Below, one piece after another: positions 28,672 to 37,287 of a stretch of DNA of 64,000 nucleotides. The stretch is from Methylomonas methanica (GTDB lineage: Bacteria; Pseudomonadota; Gammaproteobacteria; Methylococcales; Methylomonadaceae): contig LUUF01000076.1 in assembly GCA_001644045.1 (NCBI GenBank), positions 1-64,000 of the forward strand. The letters are read 5' to 3'. Under the pieces are notes generated by a model that had not been told where the DNA came from, made no database searches, and worked only from the letters and a program-made list of their open reading frames with translations. Position 1 is the stretch's first letter, and the number at the start of each line of letters is the position of its first letter. Made by a program: the position numbers and the translations under genes.

Positions 28672-28739
28672 GTCGCTATTTTTGCCGAAAGATTTTTTCG
28701 AGCGTCCCAGCAGGAAAAAATCGGCAAAAATCACGCGAC
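28672..28739. terminator. Long hairpin after the ferredoxin gene
   Basis: ATTTTTGCCGA (28678-28688) pairs with TCGGCAAAAAT (28721-28731), and inside it GATTTTTTC pairs with GAAAAAATC; GTCGC/GCGAC flank the structure. Only a small bulge interrupts the stem. It lies 12 bases after the ferredoxin stop and has T-runs on both strands, so it could stop transcription in either direction. Confidence 0.6.
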
Positions 28740-28848
28740 CGCTTATGCCTTCGGCGCCCCGATTCGTCCGCGTCACCTCGTTCCGACCCAACAAGGGGTC
28801 GAAACATGGGCTCTCGCATGACTTAACGCCGTGTCGCGATGCCTTGCA

Positions 28849-28942
28849 GGTTTTCTCCGCTTCGCTATGAAAACCCGCCCGGCGCTACGGCTATCGGGGA
28901 CTAAAAATCTTCACTTCGCTACCGCTCCGTTTCCAAGATTTT
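28849..28942. repeat. Two further inverted repeats in the geneless 0.5 kb stretch
   Basis: GGTTTT/AAAACC at 28849-28875 and AAAATCTT/AAGATTTT at 28904-28942, each enclosing a CTCCGCTTCGCT- or CTTCGCTACCGCTCCG-like loop. The similar loops suggest related units. The whole 28661-29177 gap has no reading frame that I can support. Confidence 0.35.
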
Positions 28943-29033
28943 CAGCGCGAGCGCTGTAAACCCATTCAAGCATGTCGTACCCGTGCGGCTTTGAGCTAAA
29001 ACAATCGGTAACTATTTAGCGCGGAGCACAACA

Positions 29034-29132
29034 ACCCCTCTCCAACGGGAGAGGGTAGGGTGAGGGGGAATAAAATAATGAAAACGCTTTATTTTGATTC
29101 CCTCATCCTAACCTTCTCCCGGGGGAGAAGGG
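29034..29132. repeat. Inverted pair of REP-like elements
   Basis: A unit CCCCTCTCCaacGGGAGAGGGtagggtgAGGGGG (29034-29067, mixed case marks non-pairing bases) is followed about 30 bases later by an inverted relative ending CTTCTCCCgggGGAGAAGGG (29099-29132). Such CCCTCTCC/GGGAGAGGG palindromes are common extragenic repeats in proteobacteria. The pair forms a large cruciform-capable block just upstream of the sulfotransferase gene. Confidence 0.7.
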
Positions 29133-29177
29133 ATTATCTATTACGCTGAATAGTCACAAAAAATCGAGAGACGTTAT

Positions 29178-30332
29178 ATGGCAATTACATTGAAGGAACG
29201 GCCGTTATTCATCATCGGCTCGGAGCGTTCCGGCACCACGCTGTTGATGGCCATGCTGGGCAATCACCCGCGTATAGCCGTGCCGGAGGTGGCTTGGTAT
29301 TACCCGCGCTTCCGGCCCTATTTGTTCAGTTACGGCGATCTGTCGCAAACCCAAAATTTACGCACCCTGGCCGATGAAATGGTGTTCGGACTAAAGACGC
29401 CGTTCTGGGACATGCCGGTTAATCCGGCGACTATCGTTGACGAGATTTTGGCCAGCGCGCCACAACCCAATTTCGCCGGCATCTATACCGCGATGTTCGA
29501 ACGCTATGCCCGCTGGCAAAACAAGCCGCGCTGGGGCGAAAAGACCCCGCACAATCTGTTTTACGTCGGGCAGATTCTCGAAGATTTCCCGAATGCGCAA
29601 TTCGTGTTTCTGACCCGCGACGGCCGTGACGCCAGCGCCGAATATCTGCGTTCCGCATTCGGCCCCACCAATATTTTCGCGGCGGCACGCACCTGGAAAC
29701 TGTGCCAGAACGCGGTAAAACCCTGGCGGGAAACACTCGACACCGGACAATGGCTGGACGTCGGCTACGAACAGTTGGCTCGCGACCCGCTTCCGGTATT
29801 GCGGACGGTATGCGCGTTTCTCGGCGAGGAATTTTCCCCGGCCTTGCTGGATTTTCATCGAGGCACCATCGCCCAGCGTCGCGGCCAGACCCGAGATCAC
29901 GCCCCACTGGGTCAACCGGTCAGTACCCAATGGATAGGCCGCTATCGGCGCGAATTGAGTCTGGAAGAACAAGCCATTTTCGCCACCATCGCCGGCCAGG
30001 AGTTAACTGAAGCCGGCTACTCGGTAGACGTCGAACCGGCCCAGATCGATGACAAGGAATTGAATCTGTACCTGGAACGCGACCAACGCACCCGCGCGGC
30101 CCTGCTTGGCGCGCCGGACGGCCATTTGGTACACGAAAGCTACAACGACTGGCTGATCGACCAGCGCCTGGAACGCAAACGGCGCGGGTTTTGGTCGGAC
30201 CAGGACGTACCCGCCGAATTTCCGCATGGCCATCCCCAGGAAGAGGAAATCGCCGGCTATCGCGCGCAACGGCGTTGGAAAGAGCATTTCGGCGTGAAAC
30301 GCGTGTATACCAGCCACGAAGTCGTATTGTAA
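29178..30332 (+). CDS. PAPS-dependent sulfotransferase family protein
   Basis: 384 residues. The N-terminal 5'-phosphosulfate loop is IIGSERSGTTLL (residues about 11-22) and the 3'-phosphate motif is LTRDGRDASAEYLRS near 145-160. Members move sulfate from PAPS to hydroxyl or amine acceptors; the acceptor here is unknown. No signal peptide, so cytoplasmic. The C-terminal about 80 residues are Arg/Glu-rich and not part of the core fold. It lies between the AprA/AprB-like pair and the ABC importer, 9 bases ahead of the ATPase gene. Confidence 0.85.
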   Translation: MAITLKERPLFIIGSERSGTTLLMAMLGNHPRIAVPEVAWYYPRFRPYLFSYGDLSQTQNLRTLADEMVFGLKTPFWDMPVNPATIVDEILASAPQPNFAGIYTAMFERYARWQNKPRWGEKTPHNLFYVGQILEDFPNAQFVFLTRDGRDASAEYLRSAFGPTNIFAAARTWKLCQNAVKPWRETLDTGQWLDVGYEQLARDPLPVLRTVCAFLGEEFSPALLDFHRGTIAQRRGQTRDHAPLGQPVSTQWIGRYRRELSLEEQAIFATIAGQELTEAGYSVDVEPAQIDDKELNLYLERDQRTRAALLGAPDGHLVHESYNDWLIDQRLERKRRGFWSDQDVPAEFPHGHPQEEEIAGYRAQRRWKEHFGVKRVYTSHEVVL

Positions 30333-30341
30333 GGCGGGACG

Positions 30342-31192
30342 ATGTTGAACTCCGCCGCAAGCCAACCCAGTCCGGCGATAAACACTGCGCTTGCCGATAG
30401 CGTTCCGTCGCCACGTAGCGGCCGGGGGCGGATTTCCCTGCGCGATGTGTCCATGGTGTTTCAAGGTTTGGAACGCGAGCATATCGCTCTGGATCGTGTT
30501 GATCTGGAATTGGAAGCCGGCGCGTTTACCGCGTTGCTCGGCCCTTCCGGCTGCGGCAAATCGACCTTGCTGAATATCATCTCCGGCATGCTCAAGCCGG
30601 CCACCGGCTCGGTAGTATCGATGGCGCGCCGGTCACGGAACCGACGCCGCTATGTAACGTGGTTTTTCAGCAGCATTCGCTGTTTCCCTGGCTTACCGCC
30701 TTGCAAAACGTGGCGTTCGGACCGCGCATGCTGGGCCTGCCGGAGCCAGAAAACATCGCGTTGGAATTATTGCGGATGGTCGGGCTGGAACGCTTCGCCA
30801 AGGCCTATCCGAAAGCACTGTCCGGCGGCATGCAACAGCGGGTGGCAATTGCCCGCGCCTTGGCAACAAAGCCGATCCTGCTGTTGATGGACGAACCTTT
30901 CGGCGCGCTGGATGCGCAAACCCGTAGCGTGATGCAGGAAGAACTGCTGAAAATCTGGGACCGCTTCGGCACCAGCGTGGTGTTCATCACGCACGATGTC
31001 GACGAGGCAATCTATCTCGCCGACCGGGTGATTGTGATGCGTACCGAACCGGGCGGCGTCAAGGCCGACATCGCCATCGATCTGCCACGTCCGCGCACCC
31101 CGGAAACTTTAAGCTCGCCCGGATTCGAACGCCTACGCAAAACCATCCACCGCGCGGTCAGGGAAGAAAGCCTGAAAGTGTTTAACCGCTGA
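30342..31192 (+). pseudogene. Sulfonate-type ABC transporter ATPase, broken by a one-base frameshift
   Basis: Two overlapping frames together make a complete ATPase of about 283 residues of the SsuB/TauB/NrtD group. The first frame has Walker [10 protein letters not shown] and runs wrong after KPATGSV; the second holds the Q-loop FQQHSLFPW, signature [14 protein letters not shown], Walker [13 protein letters not shown] and switch ITHDVDEA. Re-reading one base at about 30612-30620 restores [14 protein letters not shown] see no slippery heptamer there and no homopolymer, so either the gene is mutated or the sequence has an error. The neighbouring permease and binding-protein genes are intact. 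Confidence 0.85.
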
Positions 31193-31196
31193 GGTA

Positions 31197-32018
31197 ATGA
31201 TGCCGACAATCGATTCCAGCACCGCGTTGCACCAAGGTCGTCATAAAGTGGGAAGACTGCTCGCCGCCCTGGGTTGGTCGCTGGTTAGTTATGGCTTGTT
31301 CCTGCTGGTCTGGCTGCTTGCTGCCAAAATAGTCGGCAATCCGGTATTGCTGCCGGATTTGACCACGGTATTGGCTAGCCTCTGGCAGCTAATCGAAGAC
31401 AATAGCCTGGCGCGAGACATCCTAGCCAGCCTGGAACGCGTGCTGATCGGCTTTTTCTTGGCCGTGATTTTAGCGGTGCCTCTGGCTCTGACTATGTCTT
31501 ATTTCACCACCTTGCAACGCTTGCTGCTGCCCATCGTCACGCTGCTGCGGCCGATTCCGCCCATCGCTTGGATTCCGCTGGCGATTTTATGGTTTGGCAT
31601 CAAGAACGGTTCCAGCTTTTTTATCACCGCGCTGGCGGCGTTTTTTCCGATTTTCCTGAACGCCTTTGCCGGCGGCCTCGGCGTCGAGCCGCATTACATC
31701 CATGCCGCCCGTTTCATGGGCGCGGGCAAAGTTGATTTATTGCTGCGGGTTTTCCTGCCGGCCGCCTTCCCGCAGATCTGGACCGGCTTGAAGATCGGCC
31801 TGGGCCAATCCTGGATGGCCGTGGTGACCGCCGAACTGGTCGCCGCCCAGTCCGGCTTGGGTTACATGATTCAAATTCATCGCATCAATCTCGACACCGG
31901 CTCCGTGCTGGTGGGCATGGTCACCATCGGCGTGTTGGGATCATTGATGAATTTCGCGTTGGTCCGCATCGAGCGGATCGTCTTGCCCTGGCAGGCTAAT
32001 CACCCACACAAAACCTGA
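31197..32018 (+). CDS. ABC transporter permease, sulfonate/taurine/nitrate family
   Basis: 273 residues, about six transmembrane helices, BPD_transp_1 fold of the SsuC/TauC group. The EAA-type coupling loop appears in the region of HAARFMGAGKVDLLLRVFLPAAFPQIWTGL. Begins with two in-frame ATGs (31197 and 31200) 4 bases after the ATPase stop. It forms an importer with the frameshifted ATPase and the binding protein. Substrate class (sulfonate or sulfate ester) is inferred from context. Confidence 0.9.
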   Translation: MMPTIDSSTALHQGRHKVGRLLAALGWSLVSYGLFLLVWLLAAKIVGNPVLLPDLTTVLASLWQLIEDNSLARDILASLERVLIGFFLAVILAVPLALTMSYFTTLQRLLLPIVTLLRPIPPIAWIPLAILWFGIKNGSSFFITALAAFFPIFLNAFAGGLGVEPHYIHAARFMGAGKVDLLLRVFLPAAFPQIWTGLKIGLGQSWMAVVTAELVAAQSGLGYMIQIHRINLDTGSVLVGMVTIGVLGSLMNFALVRIERIVLPWQANHPHKT

Positions 32019-32021
32019 ATC

Positions 32022-32954
32022 ATGTCTTTTTATACGCTGCGTATGCTTTCCGCTTTGCTGCTGTTCACGGCGTCCTTTGGCGCAACGGCCCAGGATGCTG
32101 TCAAGATCAGAATTGGCTATCCATCCGGCATGAACGGTGTTTATCCGGTGGTGATGGAAATGGCCGGTATCGCCATTAAGCACGGTCTGGATGCCGAATT
32201 TCAAGTGTTTCAGAACGGTCCGCCGATGATGGAAGCGCTGGCGGCCGGCCAGCTCGATGCGGTGGTGAGCAGTCCGTTACCGATCGCCACCTTCCTGGAT
32301 AAGCAGCCCAATAAAGCCGTGGTAGTCGGCCAGCTTGGCTACTCCAGCCATTCTCTGCTGTTGCCGGCGGCTAGCAATGCCAAAACCTTCCAGGACTTGA
32401 AAGGCAAGAAAATCGCGGCGTCCTTCGGCTCCGACTCCTATGCTGACCTGTTGCTCGCGCTCCGGCAAAACGGCCTGAAGCCAGACGAAGTGGAACTGAT
32501 CAACACCCCGCCCGCCGAGCTGCCGGGGCTGGTCGCCCAGGGACAGGTCGATGCGGCAGTGATCCGAGAACCGCAGGCGACTCGGGTCAAAGAACAATTC
32601 GGCGCACGCTCGATTCAGCGTTGGCCGTTTCCTTTTCTGACCGTTTTGCACAGCGAGTTTTTGCAAAAACAGCCGAATGCCCGCGAGCGTTATCTGGCGG
32701 CGCTGTGGGAATCGGTGGTTTATACGGCGCAAAACCCCGAGCAAGCCAGCCTTTGGTTTGCCGAGAAATTGCGTATCGACGCTAAATTCGTCCGGCAAAC
32801 GTCTAACGAAGATCCGGCCTTTATCAAAGCCGAACAGGCAAATGCTGAACTTCTGGCTTTGACACCGGAACTGCGCCAGTTCTATCAGGCGCGCTGGCGG
32901 CAATTTCACGAGTTGGGTTTGATAAAGCAGGCCCAAGACTTTCCCGGTCAATAG
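32022..32954 (+). CDS. ABC transporter substrate-binding protein, SsuA/NMT1-like
   Basis: 310 residues with a signal peptide ending near ATAQD (about residue 24). The mature protein is an NMT1/SsuA-like periplasmic binding fold: RIGYPSGMNGVYPVVMEMAGI opening, FQVFQNGPPMMEALAAGQLDAVVSSPLP, and LKGKKIAASFGSDSY. These proteins bind aliphatic sulfonates, taurine, thiamine precursors or similar. Starts 3 bases after the permease stop. Confidence 0.9.
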   Translation: MSFYTLRMLSALLLFTASFGATAQDAVKIRIGYPSGMNGVYPVVMEMAGIAIKHGLDAEFQVFQNGPPMMEALAAGQLDAVVSSPLPIATFLDKQPNKAVVVGQLGYSSHSLLLPAASNAKTFQDLKGKKIAASFGSDSYADLLLALRQNGLKPDEVELINTPPAELPGLVAQGQVDAAVIREPQATRVKEQFGARSIQRWPFPFLTVLHSEFLQKQPNARERYLAALWESVVYTAQNPEQASLWFAEKLRIDAKFVRQTSNEDPAFIKAEQANAELLALTPELRQFYQARWRQFHELGLIKQAQDFPGQ

Positions 32955-32992
32955 CGTTTCAACCCACTTTACCCACGGATACCCGACTGACC

Positions 32993-33967
32993 ATGACCGA
33001 TATTTTTTCCGACAACCCCAGTCTTGCCGCGCTGTTGCCGCGCCTTACCAGCACAGATGCCACGGTACGCAGGCTTGCCTTGATCGAATTGGCCGATGCG
33101 GAGGACGAAAGTCAATTACCCTGGCTGATCCAGGCCACCAACGATCAGGAAGCGGAAGTGCGCGCCGAAGCAGCGGCGCTGCTGGCAGGCTGGGAAGAGG
33201 CCCCGGTGATTACCGCGTTGGCCGACTTGCTGCTCGACGCCGATGAAGCGGTGCGCGCCGCCGCCGCGCAAAGCCTGTCGGGCATAAAGACCCGCGCGGC
33301 CGGTTTGCAGTTGCTACCTTGGCTGGATCATGACGACGCCTTCGTTCGTGCCGCCGCATTGCGGGCGTTGCGCGAGTTGCGTTTGACTGAAGCGGCATTG
33401 CTGGCCTTGTCCGCGCTTGCCGACGGCGATGCCTCGGTGCGGCGCGAGGCGGTGGGCGTATTGGGGTGGTTGAAGTTCATTCAGGCGCTGCCGAAACTGG
33501 CGGACCTGGCCGAGCGGGACTCGGACATCGATGTAAGACGCGCCGCAACCGGCGCACTGGGTATGGCCACCGATCAAACCGTACTCCCGGCCCTGCTAGC
33601 AGCCTTACGAGATGCCTTTTGGGTGGTACGAGAAGAAGCGGCCACGACTTTGGGCAAACTGAAATTCACCGACGCCATGCCGGAACTGATTAACGCATTA
33701 AACGACGACTATTGGCAGGTACGCCTGCGCGCGGCCCGCGCCCTGGGCCGCATCGGTCATGCTGATGCGTTGCCGGCATTGATAGAGACATTGACGCATC
33801 CGGTCAGCAATCTGCGCAAGGAAGCAGCGATTGCGCTTGGTGAAATCGGCGCCGATGCCGCGATACCAGCACTCACCGCCGCCGAAGGCGATCCCGACCC
33901 TGAGGTCAGGAAACTAGCGCGCATAGCGCTGACGCGTATCGATACCTTACTTGCTACCAAGATGTAG
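32993..33967 (+). CDS. HEAT-repeat protein
   Basis: 324 residues made almost entirely of about nine or ten HEAT/PBS-lyase-type helical pairs of about 31 residues, each with the A(V/L)xALGxL-like core (for example RRAATGALGM, REEAATTLGKL, RLRAARALGRIG, RKEAAIALGEIG). No signal peptide or membrane segment. It probably acts as a protein-protein scaffold. It follows the binding-protein gene after 38 bases, so it is likely the last gene of the sulfur operon; which partner it binds is unknown. Confidence 0.85.
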   Translation: MTDIFSDNPSLAALLPRLTSTDATVRRLALIELADAEDESQLPWLIQATNDQEAEVRAEAAALLAGWEEAPVITALADLLLDADEAVRAAAAQSLSGIKTRAAGLQLLPWLDHDDAFVRAAALRALRELRLTEAALLALSALADGDASVRREAVGVLGWLKFIQALPKLADLAERDSDIDVRRAATGALGMATDQTVLPALLAALRDAFWVVREEAATTLGKLKFTDAMPELINALNDDYWQVRLRAARALGRIGHADALPALIETLTHPVSNLRKEAAIALGEIGADAAIPALTAAEGDPDPEVRKLARIALTRIDTLLATKM

Positions 33968-34179
33968 GGCATACGTTGGGACGCAGGCAAGAAACGAAAC
34001 TTTGTGGGCGAATCGTTTGGAGCAGCTGTCATCACCAAAATCTGGTTGAGACCAAAATCTGCATCTCGGAGAGTGTGACATGACGCGAAAGGCTTGGACA
34101 TGCCGATGGCATTAAAGGTGGTCATCTACCCCGCGCCAATTTTCGAACTGCCGGTTTATGTTTCCCTCATCGGTACTGT

Positions 34180-37100
34180 CTACCGGCTGCTCCCCAAAAT
34201 CGCATAACAGACAGGCGTCAGGATCAGGCTGGCGGCCATGCCGATTAGCAGGCCGGCCGATAGCGACAAGGTCATCGGAATCAAGAATTGCGCTTGCGGG
34301 CTGGTTTCGAGTAGTGTCGGCAGGAAGCCGGCAAAGTTGGTCAGAAAGGCCAGTAGAATGGGGCGAAAGCGGGAAGTGCAGGCGGCGCTGATCAGGGTTT
34401 CCACCGGCGTATCGTCGTCGCCATGTTGGCGAATGTAATCCAGCAGCACCAGGCTGTCGTTGACCACCACGCCGCTGGCGGCGATCATGCCGACCAGCGA
34501 CTCCATCGACAAGGGCAGGCCGGCGGCCCAATGTGCCAGCACCGCGCCGCTCCAGGCCACCGGCGCGGCCAATAGAAAGATCAGCGGTTTGCTGTAGGAC
34601 TTGAATGGCACCGCGATCAAGGCGTAGATCACCAGCAGCGCGATCAAGGTGTTTTTGCCGAAGGCGGCCAACATAGCTTCCTGTTCCTGGCGCCGCTGGC
34701 CGATTTGCACATTCAAGCCCGGGAATGCCTGTTCCAGGCGCGGCAAGGCGCCGCCTTCCAGCGCGGCATAAATCCCGTTGACATCGGCCTGAGTCGGATC
34801 GACGCGGGCCTGCACTTTCAACACCCGTTGCCGGTCTTCGCGATTCAGCCGGGAATAGCCTTGCACCAGCTTGATTTCGGCCAGATCGTTCAAGGGTACG
34901 CTGCTGCCATTGGGTAAACGCACCGGCTGGGCCTTTAGCGCATCCAAGGATTGCCGCTGTTCCAGCGGGTAACGCACCATCACTTTTACTTCGCGCCGGC
35001 CGCGCAGGAAACGATGCACTTCCTCGCCGTAATAGCCTTGGCGGACTTGCTCGGCCAGCTGCTCTAAGCGTAAACCCAGCCGCTCGGCCTCCGGCTTCAG
35101 CGCCAGACGCACTTCCGATTTACCTGGTTCCGACGAGTCGATCACATCGTAAACGCCGGCAAATTCGTTCAGCAGCGCTTTGAGCTGTTCGGCGGCGGGT
35201 GGCAGCACATTAGGATTGCCGGCGCTTAGCATCAGCTCGATGTCGTAAGGCACGTCGCCTTCCTTGTAGATAAAATCGATTTTGCCGCGGCCGATGTCGC
35301 CGATCCGTTGCCGCCAATCGCGGATGAATTCTTCTACTCTCAAGCGCCGGCGACCCTCGGCCGAGAACTCCAGCCAGATACCGGCGCCATGCTCCCAAAT
35401 AATGGTTTCCACGCCGATGATAACACTTTGGTTGTTGGCATGAGCGGCTTGCACACTGTTAATACGTGCCTGATCCATACCGTCCAGTTCGTCGCGCAAA
35501 GCAAATAAGGCTTTTTCCACCTGGGTCGCCAGTGCCTGAGTCTCGCTGTAAGGCGCGCTCTGCGGCAACTGCATCGATACCCAAAAACTGTCCTTGGTGA
35601 CATCCGGATTAATCGATTGCCGCACCCGGTCGCTAAGGACCAGCGCAACGCAAATTGCCAGCAGCGCGATGAACAAGGCCACGGTCAAATAGCGCCAGGC
35701 CAGTGCAGTTTTCAGCAGCGGCCGATAAATACGCGCGACGAAACGATCCAATCCTCGATTCATCCGCTCGCGCAAGCGCTGTATATAGCCGGGTTTGACC
35801 TCGGTGTCGATGTCGCCGACCAGATGCGACGGCAGAATCAACAGCGCCTCGACCAGCGAGAACACCAGTGTCAATATCATCACCAGGCAAATCGGCCGCA
35901 TCATCTGCCCCGCCCAACCTGGCAGAAACAAGCCTGGTAAAAACGCTACTAGTACGATCAATACCGACAAGCTGACCGGCAGGGCCACTTCCCGCACGCC
36001 GCTAATCGTAGCTTGCAGCGGCGATTGCTGGCCTTTGATCTGCCGGCTATGCACGCTTTCGCCGATGATGATCGCGTCGTCCACCAAGATGCCCATCGCC
36101 AACAGAAAACCGAACAAGGACAGCATGTTCAAGGAAATATCCAGCGCCGGCATCAGCCAGAACGCGCCTAGCACCGAGGTAAAGATGCCGACGCCGGCCC
36201 ACAGCGCCACCCGCAACCGCAGGAACAAGGTCAGCACCAGGCAGACCAGCACGAAACCGCTCAAACCGTCTTCCAGCAAGGTGCCGATGCGCTCGTCATA
36301 GGCTTGCGAATCGTCCCACCAGGTAATCAGACGCAGGCCTTCCGGCAATTGCGCACGCATCTCTTCGACATACGCCTTCACCCGCCTAGCCACCGCCACG
36401 CTGTCCTGTTCGGCGTGGATTTCCCAACCCTGCGCGGTTTGGCCGTTGTGATGCCAGGCCCACAGCCGCTCTTCCAAACCGTCCTTGATGGTGGCGATCT
36501 GCTCCAAGCGCACCCGATTGCCGTCCGGCAAAGTCTTGACGATCAACGCGCCGACCGCGTCGGCGTCGCGGGCCCGGCCGCTGACGCGCAGCAACAGCTC
36601 GCCGTCGGGGTTTTTGATCAGGCCGCCCGGCAGATCGACCGAAGCCTTGCGCACCGCTTGCGCCAACTCATCCAGCGTCAGTTGGTATTTACGTAATTGT
36701 TGCGGCGACACTTCGATGTCGATTTCGTAGACCAGCTCGCCGTAATTGCGGGCTCTACTCACACCGGGTATCGCCGCCAATTGTTCCTGTATCCGGTCGC
36801 CATAGCGTTGCAGGGTGGCCGCATCGGTGGCGCCGTGTAAAGCCAGCCAAATCACGCCATCGTCGTCCTCGCGGTCGGCCGGCAGCACCTGGATTTTTTC
36901 CAACTGTTTCGGCAGGCGTGGAATGGCTTGCACCCGGCTTTGCAGCGTCGCCATCAATTGGTTGCGGTCATAATCAGGCAGAATTTCCACGCCGATCTGG
37001 CAGTTATCGCCTCGGATCTCGCCATGCAGATGCTTCACGCCCGGCACATCGTGGATGGCTTCCTCGATCGGCACGCACACCGATTCCTCGACTTCCGTCG

Positions 37101-37287
37101 GTCCGGCGCCTGGAAATACGGCTTCGATGTGAATTTTATTGGGGCTGAAACGCGGAAAGACTTCCTTATCGACACCGAGAACGCCCAGCACGCCGCCGGT
37201 TATAATCAACAGCATCAACAAATTGGCCGCGACCGGATTGCCGGCAAACCAGGCCAACAGGCCTAAACGCTGGTTGGCAGGCATCAT
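34180..37287 (-). CDS. RND efflux transporter permease
   Basis: 1035 residues, standard for HAE/AcrB-like permeases: twelve helices with two large periplasmic loops. The TM4 proton-relay motif is GILVDDAIIIGE with the two key Asp. N-terminus LLAWFAGNPVAANLLMLLI is usual. Substrate range cannot be read. Last gene of a three-gene operon: its start overlaps the adaptor's stop by 4 bases. Cytoplasmic and outer-membrane partners are encoded immediately upstream on the same strand. Confidence 0.93.
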   Translation of the reverse strand: MMPANQRLGLLAWFAGNPVAANLLMLLIITGGVLGVLGVDKEVFPRFSPNKIHIEAVFPGAGPTEVEESVCVPIEEAIHDVPGVKHLHGEIRGDNCQIGVEILPDYDRNQLMATLQSRVQAIPRLPKQLEKIQVLPADREDDDGVIWLALHGATDAATLQRYGDRIQEQLAAIPGVSRARNYGELVYEIDIEVSPQQLRKYQLTLDELAQAVRKASVDLPGGLIKNPDGELLLRVSGRARDADAVGALIVKTLPDGNRVRLEQIATIKDGLEERLWAWHHNGQTAQGWEIHAEQDSVAVARRVKAYVEEMRAQLPEGLRLITWWDDSQAYDERIGTLLEDGLSGFVLVCLVLTLFLRLRVALWAGVGIFTSVLGAFWLMPALDISLNMLSLFGFLLAMGILVDDAIIIGESVHSRQIKGQQSPLQATISGVREVALPVSLSVLIVLVAFLPGLFLPGWAGQMMRPICLVMILTLVFSLVEALLILPSHLVGDIDTEVKPGYIQRLRERMNRGLDRFVARIYRPLLKTALAWRYLTVALFIALLAICVALVLSDRVRQSINPDVTKDSFWVSMQLPQSAPYSETQALATQVEKALFALRDELDGMDQARINSVQAAHANNQSVIIGVETIIWEHGAGIWLEFSAEGRRRLRVEEFIRDWRQRIGDIGRGKIDFIYKEGDVPYDIELMLSAGNPNVLPPAAEQLKALLNEFAGVYDVIDSSEPGKSEVRLALKPEAERLGLRLEQLAEQVRQGYYGEEVHRFLRGRREVKVMVRYPLEQRQSLDALKAQPVRLPNGSSVPLNDLAEIKLVQGYSRLNREDRQRVLKVQARVDPTQADVNGIYAALEGGALPRLEQAFPGLNVQIGQRRQEQEAMLAAFGKNTLIALLVIYALIAVPFKSYSKPLIFLLAAPVAWSGAVLAHWAAGLPLSMESLVGMIAASGVVVNDSLVLLDYIRQHGDDDTPVETLISAACTSRFRPILLAFLTNFAGFLPTLLETSPQAQFLIPMTLSLSAGLLIGMAASLILTPVCYAILGSSR

